64,000 nt of DNA from Variovorax guangxiensis (GTDB lineage Bacteria > Pseudomonadota > Gammaproteobacteria > Burkholderiales > Burkholderiaceae_C): NCBI RefSeq assembly GCF_003952165.1, contig NZ_RXFT01000001.1, positions 620,001 through 684,000 of the forward strand, given 5' to 3'. The translations under genes were made by a program, and so were the position numbers. Positions 35,392 through 42,746 of this stretch are shown piece after piece (position 1 is the first letter of the stretch; every line of letters begins with the position of its first letter). Below the pieces are notes generated by a model. That model worked only from the letters and a program-made list of their open reading frames with translations, searched no databases and had not been told where the DNA came from.

Positions 35392-36681
35392 ATGTCGCAG
35401 AACTGGAAATTCGAAACCCTGTCGGTCCACGCCGGCTACTCGCCCGATCCGACCACCCGCGCCGTGGCGCCGCCCATCTACCAGACGGTGGCCTACGCCT
35501 TCGACAGCGCCCAGCACGGCGCCGACCTGTTCGACCTGAAGGTGCCGGGCAACATCTACACCCGCATCAACAACCCGACGCAGGACGTGCTGGAGCAGCG
35601 CGTGGCGGCGCTCGAAGGCGGCATTGCCGCGCTCGCGCTGGCCTCGGGGCAGGCGGCTGTGACCTACGCGATCCAGACCATCGCCGAGGCCGGCGACAAC
35701 ATCGTCAGCAGCACCGCGCTGTATGGCGGCACCTACAACCTGTTCGCCCACACGCTGCCGCAGTTCGGCATCACCACGCGCTTCGCGGACCACCGCGATC
35801 CGTCGAGCTTCGAGAAACTGTTCGACGAGCGGACCAAGGCAGTGTTCGTCGAATCGCTGGGCAACCCGGCGGGCAACGTGACGGACATCGCGGCCATCGC
35901 CGAGATCGCGCACCGCAACGGCGTGCCGCTGATCGTCGACAACACGGTGCCCTCGCCGTACCTGAGCCGGCCCATCGAGCACGGCGCCGACATCGTGGTG
36001 CACTCGCTCACCAAGTACCTGGGCGGCCACGGCACCAGCATCGGCGGTGCCATCGTCGACTCGGGCAAGTTCCCGTGGGCGGAGCACAAGCAGCGCTTCA
36101 AGCGCCTGAACGAGCCCGACGTGAGCTACCACGGCGTGGTCTACACCGACGCGCTGGGCCCGGCCGCCTATATCGGCCGCGCGCGCGTGGTGCCGCTGCG
36201 CAACACGGGCGCGGCCATCTCGCCGTTCAACGCCTTCCTGATCCTGCAGGGCATCGAGACGCTGGCGCTGCGCGTGGACCGCATCAGCGACAACGCGCTG
36301 CGCGTGGCGCAGCACCTGAAGACGCACAAGGCGGTGAAGTGGGTCAACTACGCGGCGCTCGAAGACCACCCCGACCATGCGCTGGCGAAGAAGTACCTCG
36401 GCGGCAAGGCGAGCGGCGTGCTGACCTTCGGCATCGGCTCGGGGCGCGAGGGCGGCGCGAAGTTCCTCGACGCGCTGAAGCTCTTCACGCGCCTGGTCAA
36501 CATCGGCGACGTGCGCTCGCTGGCCACGCACCCCGCATCGACCACGCACCGGCAGCTCTCGCCCGAGGAGCTGGCCAGGGCCGGCGTGACCGAGGACACG
36601 GTGCGCCTGTCGGTGGGCATCGAGCACATCGACGACCTGATCGCCGACCTCGACCAGGCACTCGCCGCGGCGTCGAACTGA
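35392..36681 (+). CDS. metY: O-acetylhomoserine aminocarboxypropyltransferase / sulfhydrylase MetY
   Basis: 429 residues, PLP enzyme of the Cys/Met metabolism family. Marks are FETLSVHAGYSPDPTTRAVAPPIYQTVAYAF, YTRINNPTQDVLEQRVAALEGG, FVESLGNPAGNVTDI, VHSLTKYLGGHGTSIGG (PLP Lys) and NIGDVRSLATHPASTTHRQL. It makes homocysteine (or cysteine) by direct sulfhydrylation with sulfide, the product of the sulfate/sulfonate route encoded on both sides. Its length and these inserts favour MetY over MetB/MetZ. Confidence 0.94.
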   Translation: MSQNWKFETLSVHAGYSPDPTTRAVAPPIYQTVAYAFDSAQHGADLFDLKVPGNIYTRINNPTQDVLEQRVAALEGGIAALALASGQAAVTYAIQTIAEAGDNIVSSTALYGGTYNLFAHTLPQFGITTRFADHRDPSSFEKLFDERTKAVFVESLGNPAGNVTDIAAIAEIAHRNGVPLIVDNTVPSPYLSRPIEHGADIVVHSLTKYLGGHGTSIGGAIVDSGKFPWAEHKQRFKRLNEPDVSYHGVVYTDALGPAAYIGRARVVPLRNTGAAISPFNAFLILQGIETLALRVDRISDNALRVAQHLKTHKAVKWVNYAALEDHPDHALAKKYLGGKASGVLTFGIGSGREGGAKFLDALKLFTRLVNIGDVRSLATHPASTTHRQLSPEELARAGVTEDTVRLSVGIEHIDDLIADLDQALAAASN

Positions 36682-36701
36682 AGAACATTTCATTTGAAGC
36701 A

Positions 36702-37298
36702 ATGACCACTCTGCAAGCCATCCCCGAAGCCGCGCTGGACCAGCTGTTCCGCAAGGCCCGCACTGTGCACGCGTTCAAGCCCGTGGCCGTGACCGACGAG
36801 CTCATCCACAAGCTGTACGACCTCCTCAAGTGGGGCCCGACCGCCTTCAACGCCCAACCGGCACGCTACGTGTTCGTGCGAAGCGAGGAGGCCAAGGCGA
36901 AGCTGAAGCCGGCCGTGTCGGCGGGCAATACCGCCCAGACGCTGGCCGCCGGCGTGACGGTGATCGTGGCGCAGGACACGCGCTTCTACGAGCACCTGCC
37001 CAGCCAGTTCCCGGCCTACGACGCCAAGCCGCTCTTCGAGAAGAGCGCCGAGGCCGCGCAGGCCACGGCCTTCCGCAACAGCAGCCTGCAGGGCGCCTAC
37101 CTGATCCTGGCCGCGCGAGCGCTCGGGCTCGATGCGGGGCCCCAGTCGGGCTTCAACGCCGACCTGGTCGACAAGGCCTTCTTCCCCGATGGCCGCTATC
37201 GCGCGAACTTCCTCGTCAACCTCGGCGTGGCCGACCACGCGGGCACCTTCGAGCGCGGGCCGAGGCTGGCGTTCGACGACGTGGCCGAGATCGTCTGA
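36702..37298 (+). CDS. RutE/HadB-like nitroreductase (malonic semialdehyde reductase type)
   Basis: 198 residues, FMN-dependent nitroreductase fold. It contains DQLFRKARTVHAFKPVAVTDELIHKLYDLLKWGPTAFNAQPARYVFV (FMN-binding start of the RutE group), NSSLQGAYLILAARALGLDAGPQSGFN and NFLVNLGVAD. RutE reduces malonic semialdehyde in pyrimidine breakdown. Here no rut genes are present, so the substrate may be another aldehyde or quinone. It lies 20 bp after metY in the same direction. Confidence 0.85.
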   Translation: MTTLQAIPEAALDQLFRKARTVHAFKPVAVTDELIHKLYDLLKWGPTAFNAQPARYVFVRSEEAKAKLKPAVSAGNTAQTLAAGVTVIVAQDTRFYEHLPSQFPAYDAKPLFEKSAEAAQATAFRNSSLQGAYLILAARALGLDAGPQSGFNADLVDKAFFPDGRYRANFLVNLGVADHAGTFERGPRLAFDDVAEIV

Positions 37299-37362
37299 GC
37301 GCCGCCAGTCCGCCGTGCTTTTCCTCAACGAATTCCCTCATCAACCTGAAAGAGAACCCATC

Positions 37363-37578
37363 ATGTCCATCCAAGCCATCAACGTCCGCAACCAGTTCAA
37401 GGGCAAGGTCCGCGAAATCATCCGCGGCGACGTCGTCTCCGAAGTCGACGTCGAAACCGCCTGGGGCATCGTCACCTCGGTCATCACCACGCGCTCGGTC
37501 GACGAGCTGCAGCTGAAGGTGGGCTCTGACGTGGTTGCCCTCGTGAAGTCCACCGAGGTTTCGATCGCGAAGCTCTGA
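37363..37578 (+). CDS. Molbindin-like molybdopterin-binding (TOBE domain) protein
   Basis: 71 residues, a single mop/TOBE domain: INVRNQFKGKVREIIRGDVVSEVDVETAWGIVTSVITTRSVDELQLKVGSDVVALVKSTEVSIAKL. Such proteins form hexamers that store molybdate or tungstate in the cytoplasm. In other genomes they occur in sulfur and sulfonate loci, as here. A rho-independent terminator follows at 37604. A role in supplying Mo to the YedY-like enzyme in this window is possible but unproven. Confidence 0.88.
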   Translation: MSIQAINVRNQFKGKVREIIRGDVVSEVDVETAWGIVTSVITTRSVDELQLKVGSDVVALVKSTEVSIAKL

Positions 37579-37603
37579 CGGACCCTCGGGCATCTGCGAC
37601 GAC

Positions 37604-37629
37604 CCGGCGCCGATTGGCGCCGGTTTTTT
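37604..37629 (+). terminator. Rho-independent terminator after molbindin gene
   Basis: Perfect 8 bp stem CCGGCGCC-GATT-GGCGCCGG followed by TTTTTT. It ends the metY-nitroreductase-molbindin unit and marks the left border of the AT-richer amidase module 2. Confidence 0.9.
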
Positions 37630-37846
37630 CGTTTGTGGGGTTTGTGTTTTCAGCGGTTTACCGAGCGTGGATTGATCGATCGTGCTGAATTTCTGAATTC
37701 ATCATGATCTTTCAGTGACCTGAATTTTCTTTGAAGGCATCGCCATAGCATGCGCGCCGCGAGGTGCGGTCGGTGTCGTTTTTCGATGCATGGAAACGCC
37801 TCGTGAAGAGTCGTTAACCAATCAAAGATATTCAGGGAGGAACCGC
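37630..37846 (+). promoter_or_regulatory. Upstream region of amidase module 2, AT-rich
   Basis: This stretch is clearly richer in A+T than the rest of the window. It contains TAGCATGCGC...CGCGAGGT (TAGCAT at 37746-37751) 95 bp before the ATG and the ribosome site TTCAGGGAGGAA, both shared with module 1. No gene is present. A short in-frame extension of the amidase from 37790 lacks a ribosome site. Confidence 0.45.
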
Positions 37847-38512
37847 ATGCTCGTTGAGCTTGACGAACATGGAATGATCAGCCACGCGCGGGTGAGGCAT
37901 GCCCGAAGTCCGCAGATCGAGAGAGGGAAGAGGGCAGGGGCGACTACGGGGATTGTTGTGCATCAGACGGATGCCGATACTTCGGCGTCTTCGTTGAACA
38001 GCTACAAGCGGCCGAAGGCGAACGGGGCGCACTTTCTCATCGACAAGGATGGGACGATCTATCAGACGGCTGCCATTTATCAGCGGACGAATCATGTGGG
38101 GCCGTTGCAGGCGAGGTGCCTGGCTATCCAAAAGTGCAAGCCGCGAGATTTCCCTGCGAAGGTGAGCGCAGCCGAGATGCATCGCATTGAGATGCTCAAG
38201 GCGCCTGCCGATCGATATCCGAGCAATATGGAGGCTATAGGGATCGAACTGGTCGGAAGAGCCAAATTGCCCCCGGGGTTCAAAGCGCTCGGTGAAGAAG
38301 CAACATGGTCACTCGACAAGATACGAGGCAAGTACGGCATATTTGAAACGCCGACCGCGGCTCAGAATCAATCCCTCTCGTGGCTTGTCAACGCACTCCA
38401 GGGGTCGATGCAGATCGCTGCGGATGAGGTATTTCGCCATCCCGTTGTCAGCAGGAAGAATCTGACGGAGGCGCAAGGCGCGAACTGGACTCTGTCCACC
38501 CCCAAACCATGA
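37847..38512 (+). CDS. Amidase_2 (PGRP-fold) N-acetylmuramoyl-L-alanine amidase, copy 2
   Basis: 221 residues, same length as copy 1. The first 90 residues differ at only nine positions, the remaining 131 at 46. All catalytic landmarks are kept: VVHQTDA (His39), AHFLIDKDGTIYQ, TNHVG, EAIGIELVG (Glu134) and RHPVVSRKNLTE (His198, Lys204, Glu208). It lacks a signal peptide. The divergence around the last metal-binding loop (PHSDVSW in copy 1, RHPVVSR here) may reflect different partners or substrates. It is coupled by ATGA (38509-38512) to an exported partner. The ATG at 37847 has the GGGAGGA site and matches the start of copy 1. Confidence 0.88.
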   Translation: MLVELDEHGMISHARVRHARSPQIERGKRAGATTGIVVHQTDADTSASSLNSYKRPKANGAHFLIDKDGTIYQTAAIYQRTNHVGPLQARCLAIQKCKPRDFPAKVSAAEMHRIEMLKAPADRYPSNMEAIGIELVGRAKLPPGFKALGEEATWSLDKIRGKYGIFETPTAAQNQSLSWLVNALQGSMQIAADEVFRHPVVSRKNLTEAQGANWTLSTPKP

Positions 38513-39078
38513 CCATGACCAGGACCAAGAACTCAATAACCGTCGCTGCGCTAGCCGTGGCGGCAACCGCATTCTCGGTACACGCTGCCGACGGGCGCTA
38601 TCCGGTCACTTATGTGCAGAAGGTGGAAATCACGCACCCTTCGCATCGAAGCGCGTGGGAGAACAAAGACTTTCTGGACTGCAACGACGTTGTTCTGACA
38701 GAAGAGGATGTTTTCTACGCCTTGCGGCACATGCGCAGAATTTCGTGGAAATCCTACGACCCGGAAAATACGGATACCACAGGGTGTGAAGGAAAAACGC
38801 TCGTCACGTTCAAGAACGGAAAGATCCTTGCGATGGGCATCGAGCCGACAGGCCGAATCAGTACCGGGGAATTCGACGCAAAGATGAAGCCCACAGCGAG
38901 TCCACCGAGCTTCTACGAATGCGACCCGTGCAGGCAACGCAAGATGGCGCTTCTAAAAGATGCTCTGCATCGCGCGGACGAGCGACGGCTCAAGCGACTT
39001 GAGGCGGAAGGCAGGATTCCTCCCGGTGAGGCGGAAGTCCGGCTGAAGAGGAGCAAGGCTGAGCGAGACAAGCCCTGA
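38509..39078 (+). CDS. Exported four-cysteine protein, putative immunity partner of amidase copy 2
   Basis: 189 residues. The signal peptide is NSITVAALAVAATAFSVHA-ADGRYP. The mature protein shares with its paralogues the block VQKVEIT, SAWENKDFLDCND, VVLTEEDV, ALRHMRR, TTGCEG, VTFKNGK, IEPTGRI, FYECDPC and the C-terminal helix KMALLKDALHRADERRLKRL. Four Cys are conserved. Two ATGs start the gene (38509 and 38515). The first overlaps the amidase stop exactly as in module 1. Function is inferred: periplasmic protection against the coupled amidase. Confidence 0.75.
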   Translation: MTMTRTKNSITVAALAVAATAFSVHAADGRYPVTYVQKVEITHPSHRSAWENKDFLDCNDVVLTEEDVFYALRHMRRISWKSYDPENTDTTGCEGKTLVTFKNGKILAMGIEPTGRISTGEFDAKMKPTASPPSFYECDPCRQRKMALLKDALHRADERRLKRLEAEGRIPPGEAEVRLKRSKAERDKP

Positions 39079-39139
39079 GGGCCTGTCAACTCGGTTTTTC
39101 TGACGGCCCACTGCAGTGGGCTGATCGCACCAACACACT

Positions 39140-39706
39140 ATGAAAAAGACCATCAACTTGATGACCGCAGCGGCGCTGCTCCTCGCCGCGGGAGTTTCAG
39201 CGGATGCCGCCGACAAGCGATACCCGATTGCTTATGTGCAGAAAGTGGAGATTACGGATCCTTCGCACCGGAACATCGCCTGGGAGAACAAGGACTTCCT
39301 GAACTGCGACGACGTCGTATTGACGGAGGAGGATGTTCGCTATGCCTTGCGGCACATGCGTAGAGTTTCGTGGAAAGGCTACGACCCTGAACAAGTGGTG
39401 GACGCCACGGGATGCGAGGGCGAGGCACTCGTTACGTTCAAGAATGGACGGGTGCTCGCCATGGGCATCGAGCCTACTGGGCGAATCGGCACGGCGGAGT
39501 ACGACCGAAAGGCGGATATTGTCACGGGGTCCACGAGCTTCTACGAATGCAGCTCTTGCCGGACACGCAAGATGGCCCTCCTGAAAGACGCACTGAACCG
39601 CGCAGACGAGCGAAGGCTCAAGAGGCTGGTGGCGGAGGGACAGCTCTCCGCCAGCGAAGCAGAGCGTCGCTTGAATTGGGCGCGAGTTCAGCGCGACAAG
39701 CCCTGA
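39140..39706 (+). CDS. Exported four-cysteine protein, tandem second partner
   Basis: 188 residues, 61 bp after the previous gene and clearly its paralogue. The signal peptide is NLMTAAALLLAAGVSADA-ADKRYP. All four Cys are kept, although ECDPC has become ECSSC. It has its own start region rather than an ATGA overlap. A duplicated partner without a duplicated amidase is what is often seen with immunity genes that guard against related toxins from competitors. A hairpin terminator (39735) follows. Confidence 0.75.
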   Translation: MKKTINLMTAAALLLAAGVSADAADKRYPIAYVQKVEITDPSHRNIAWENKDFLNCDDVVLTEEDVRYALRHMRRVSWKGYDPEQVVDATGCEGEALVTFKNGRVLAMGIEPTGRIGTAEYDRKADIVTGSTSFYECSSCRTRKMALLKDALNRADERRLKRLVAEGQLSASEAERRLNWARVQRDKP

Positions 39707-39734
39707 CGCATCGACTGAAGCATGGCTTCCCCCG

Positions 39735-39760
39735 AAAACCCGCCACGGCGGGTTTTCTTT
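39735..39760 (+). terminator. Rho-independent terminator closing amidase module 2
   Basis: Stem AAAACCCGC-CACG-GCGGGTTTT followed by CTTTT. It is very similar to the terminator of module 1 (10851-10878), so the duplicated unit may reach from promoter to terminator. Confidence 0.85.
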
Positions 39761-39882
39761 TGCCAGTCCTCCATCGGCGGCCCTCTTAGTCGCACAGCGC
39801 ATTAGAAACTGCAAACAGCTTCCTTCCACCCCCACCAGGCGCCTCGCAGAATCTTCCGGATCCCCCGAAAAAAGGACCTCCG

Positions 39883-40839
39883 ATGAGCGCCATTCTTTCT
39901 TCCACGATTCCCGCGCAAGCCGCGCACCACCACGAACTCGACATCGTCCGCCAGGCTGGGCACATCGGCGCCGAGGTGCGCGGAGTGCGTCTGTCGGGCT
40001 TGCTCCAGCCCGAGGTGTTCGGCGCCATCAAGGCCGCACTTCTGAAGCACAAGGTGCTCTTCTTCCGTGGCCAGCAGCACCTCGACGACGCCCAGCAGGA
40101 GGCCTTCGGCCGCCTGTGGGGCGAACTGGTGCCGCATCCCACCGTGCCTTCCCGGGACGGCACGCGGCTGCTCGAGCTCGACTCGCGCCACGGCGGCCGC
40201 GCCAATTCGTGGCACACCGACGTGACCTTCGAGGTCGCCTATCCGCAGGTGTCGATCCTGCGAGCGGTGGTGATCCCGGCCTATGGCGGCGACACGGTCT
40301 GGGCCAACACGGTGGCGGCCTACGAGAGCCTGCCCGACGATCTGAAGGCGCTGGCCGACCGGCTGCGCGCCATCCACGGCAACGACTACGACTACGCCGC
40401 CACGCGCTCACCGGCTGATCTGGACGAGGAGGGCACGAAGCGCTACCGCGATGTCTTCACTCGCCGCCTGCTCGAGGCCGAGCATCCGGTTGTGCGCGTT
40501 CACCCCGAGACCGGCGAACGCAGCCTCGTGCTCGGCCACTTCGTGAAGCGGCTGGCCGGACATTCCACGCACGATTCCGGCCATCTGCTGAACGTGCTCC
40601 AGAGCCATGTGCACCGGCTGGAGAACACGGTGCGCTGGCGCTGGACCCAGGGCGACGTCGCCATCTGGGACAACCGTGCCACGCAGCACTACGCGATCAA
40701 CGACTACGGCGACCAGCACCGCGTGGTGCGCCGCGTGACCATCGCGGGCGACGTGCCGTATGGCGTGGACGGTGCAAAGAGCGTGGACCTGACGGCCCCG
40801 GCCGTGCGTGCGGCCGAAGCTGCACGAGCCGTCGCCTGA
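39883..40839 (+). CDS. TauD/TfdA-family Fe(II)/2-oxoglutarate dioxygenase
   Basis: 318 residues. Metal site: His and Asp of SWHTDVTF and the distal His of TQHYAINDYG, with the 2-oxoglutarate Arg in RVVRRVTI. Also present are GAEVRGVRLSG and VLFFRGQQHLDDAQQEAFG. It resembles TauD and alkylsulfatase-type members that release sulfite or sulfate from organosulfur compounds. That role fits the sulfur genes on both sides, though TfdA-type activity cannot be excluded. The start has AAGGA upstream. Confidence 0.88.
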   Translation: MSAILSSTIPAQAAHHHELDIVRQAGHIGAEVRGVRLSGLLQPEVFGAIKAALLKHKVLFFRGQQHLDDAQQEAFGRLWGELVPHPTVPSRDGTRLLELDSRHGGRANSWHTDVTFEVAYPQVSILRAVVIPAYGGDTVWANTVAAYESLPDDLKALADRLRAIHGNDYDYAATRSPADLDEEGTKRYRDVFTRRLLEAEHPVVRVHPETGERSLVLGHFVKRLAGHSTHDSGHLLNVLQSHVHRLENTVRWRWTQGDVAIWDNRATQHYAINDYGDQHRVVRRVTIAGDVPYGVDGAKSVDLTAPAVRAAEAARAVA

Positions 40840-40976
40840 TCGCGCCTGAATCGATCCTTTACAACGGCTGGTTGTTAGAAATCGACTTTTCAGTTGTTTG
40901 AGCTTCGGCGCCCGGCTCCTAAAGTGGTGGTTATCGCCACCAAGGCGTATCCAACGCACAACAGGAGCCTCACAGC

Positions 40977-41462
40977 ATGTCAGTGGAAGTTGAAGAAGAA
41001 GTCATCGCCTTGCCCGAAGCACTCGAACAGGCGCGCGCCTCGGCCGCCGAGAGCAATCTGCCCTATGCCGGAGGCGTCAGGCCGCCGGTGGCCTGGGACC
41101 TGGTGCAGAAGGGCCAGGCCGTGCTGGTCGACGTGCGTTCCGGCGAAGAGCGCAAGTTCGTCGGCCACGTGCCCGGCAGCCAGCACGTGGCCTGGGCCAC
41201 CGGCACGGCGCTCACGCGCAATCCGCGCTTCGTGCGCGAGCTCGAAGCCAGGCTCGCGAAGGACGGCGGCAAGGAAGCCGTCGTGCTGCTGCTGTGCCGC
41301 AGCGGAAAGCGTTCCGCGTTGGCGGCCGAGGCTGCGGCAAGGGCCGGCTTCACGAACGTCTTCAACGTGCTCGAAGGCTTCGAGGGCGAGATCGATGCGC
41401 AGCAGCATCGCGGCGGCTCCGACGGCTGGCGCTTCCACAAGCTGCCGTGGGTGCAGGACTGA
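40977..41462 (+). CDS. Rhodanese-domain sulfurtransferase
   Basis: 161 residues with one rhodanese domain: VLVDVRSGEERKFVGHVPGSQHVAW, then the active-site loop VLLLCRSGKRSALAAEAAA, whose Cys carries the persulfide, and GFTNVFNVLEGFEGEID. The C-terminus GGSDGWRFHKLPWVQD is typical of one-domain forms. It heads the encapsulin sulfur locus, 40 bp before the serine acetyltransferase. Moving sulfane sulfur to or from the encapsulated desulfurase is a sensible role. The AT-richer stretch upstream (40850-40940) should hold the operon promoter. Confidence 0.9.
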   Translation: MSVEVEEEVIALPEALEQARASAAESNLPYAGGVRPPVAWDLVQKGQAVLVDVRSGEERKFVGHVPGSQHVAWATGTALTRNPRFVRELEARLAKDGGKEAVVLLLCRSGKRSALAAEAAARAGFTNVFNVLEGFEGEIDAQQHRGGSDGWRFHKLPWVQD

Positions 41463-41502
41463 GACCGCACCCCACACGACATTTCTCCGGGAGGAACTAC
41501 AG

Positions 41503-42417
41503 ATGGCCCATTTCGAGGTGAGCGACATCGTGCGCGCACTGCATGGCGTGCGCGACGAGTGGCGCGATTCGCAGCGGCGCTCGCGCGAGCCCGGCGCGCG
41601 CGAGTTTCCGTCGCGCGATGCGCTCGCGCAGATCGTCGAGTCGCTCAAGGGCGCGCTCTTTCCGATGCGGCTCGGCCCGCCGGACCTGCGCCACGAGAGC
41701 GAGGACTTCTACGTCGGCCACACACTCGACTCGGCCCTGCAGGCGCTGCTGGTTCAGGCGCGGCTGGAGCTGAACTTCAATGCGCGCCACGAGCCGCGCC
41801 CTGCCAGCGAAATCGACGATATCGCCACCGAGGCCGTGCGCCGCTTCGCGAATGCACTGCCGGGCCTGCGCAGCCTGCTCGACAGCGACGTGCTCGCCGC
41901 CTACCAGGGCGATCCGGCCGCGCGCAGCGTCGACGAGGTGCTTCTGTGCTATCCCGGCGTGCTCGCGATGATCCACCACCGCCTCGCGCACGAGCTCTAC
42001 AAGCTCGGGCTGCCGCTGCTGGCGCGCATCGTGGCCGAGCTGGCGCATGCGCAGACGGGCATCGACATCCATCCGGGCGCGAAGATCGACGCGGGCTTCT
42101 TCATCGACCACGGCACGGGTGTCGTGATCGGCGAGACGGCCGTCATCGGCAAGCGCGTGCGGCTCTACCAGGCGGTCACGCTCGGCGCCAAGCGCTTCCC
42201 GACAGATACCGAGGGCAACCTGCAGAAGGGCCTGCCGCGCCATCCGGTGGTGGAGGACGACGTGGTCATCTACGCCGGCGCGACCATCCTCGGGCGCGTG
42301 ACGCTCGGCAAGGGCGCCGTCATCGGCGGCAACGTGTGGATCACCGACGACGTGCCGCCGGGCGCGAGCGTCACGCAGGCCAGCCTGCAGAACGCACCGA
42401 AGGCAGGTGGCGTATGA
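41503..42417 (+). CDS. epsC: Serine O-acetyltransferase EpsC (CysE/SrpH-like)
   Basis: 304 residues. A helical N-terminal domain is followed by a left-handed beta-helix of hexapeptide repeats: TGIDIHPGAKIDAGFFIDHGTGVVIGETAVIG (catalytic His/Asp region), RLYQAVTLGAKRF and HPVVEDDVVIYAGATILGRVTLGKGAVIGGNVWITDDVPPG. It makes O-acetylserine for cysteine synthesis. In encapsulin family 2A loci a CysE-type enzyme (SrpH) is a usual neighbour. Its start has GGGAGGA upstream, and its stop overlaps the XRE gene by ATGA. Confidence 0.93.
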   Translation: MAHFEVSDIVRALHGVRDEWRDSQRRSREPGAREFPSRDALAQIVESLKGALFPMRLGPPDLRHESEDFYVGHTLDSALQALLVQARLELNFNARHEPRPASEIDDIATEAVRRFANALPGLRSLLDSDVLAAYQGDPAARSVDEVLLCYPGVLAMIHHRLAHELYKLGLPLLARIVAELAHAQTGIDIHPGAKIDAGFFIDHGTGVVIGETAVIGKRVRLYQAVTLGAKRFPTDTEGNLQKGLPRHPVVEDDVVIYAGATILGRVTLGKGAVIGGNVWITDDVPPGASVTQASLQNAPKAGGV

Positions 42418-42683
42418 AGGCGTTCGTCGAAGACTTCGGCGTGACCATCCGTCAGCTGCGCGAGGACAGGGGCTGGTCGCAGGAGGAACTGGCTGAGCGT
42501 TCCGATCTGAACCGCTCCTACGTTGGGGAAATCGAGCGCGGCCGTGTCATTCCATCGATCGTCACCGCGCAGAAGCTGGCTACCGCGCTGGGCATCAACA
42601 TGGTCGGCCTGCTCATGCGCTGCGAGCAGCTCGAACAATCTCGCCTCGCGCGAAGGATCAACTTGGCGGCTATAGCCTGTTGA
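42414..42683 (+). CDS. XRE-family helix-turn-helix regulator in the encapsulin operon
   Basis: 89 residues, a single HTH_3 domain: FGVTIRQLREDRGWSQEELAERSDLNRSYVGEIERGRVIPSIVTAQKLATALGI, followed by a short basic tail. It is coupled to epsC by ATGA (42414-42417) and is followed by a terminator-like hairpin before the shell gene. It probably controls the locus, perhaps in response to cysteine or sulfur supply. The effector is unknown. Confidence 0.88.
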   Translation: MKAFVEDFGVTIRQLREDRGWSQEELAERSDLNRSYVGEIERGRVIPSIVTAQKLATALGINMVGLLMRCEQLEQSRLARRINLAAIAC

Positions 42684-42693
42684 GGGAAAACCC

Positions 42694-42724
42694 GTGGCCG
42701 CCGGACACTGGTGGCCACTTTTTT
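42694..42724 (+). terminator. Terminator-like hairpin between XRE regulator and encapsulin gene
   Basis: Stem GTGGCCGCC / GGTGGCCAC (one mismatch, 7-base loop) followed by TTTTTT. It lies in the 63 bp gap before the shell gene. It could terminate most upstream transcripts or act as an attenuator or partial terminator that sets the ratio of shell and cargo to the cysteine-synthesis genes. Confidence 0.65.
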
Positions 42725-42746
42725 CTCAACCACGAAAGCCTGATCC

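Noticed and set aside
37790..37846. Starting amidase copy 2 at 37790
   Set aside because: Copy 1 starts at the equivalent of 37847 and both have the GGGAGGA site just before that ATG.
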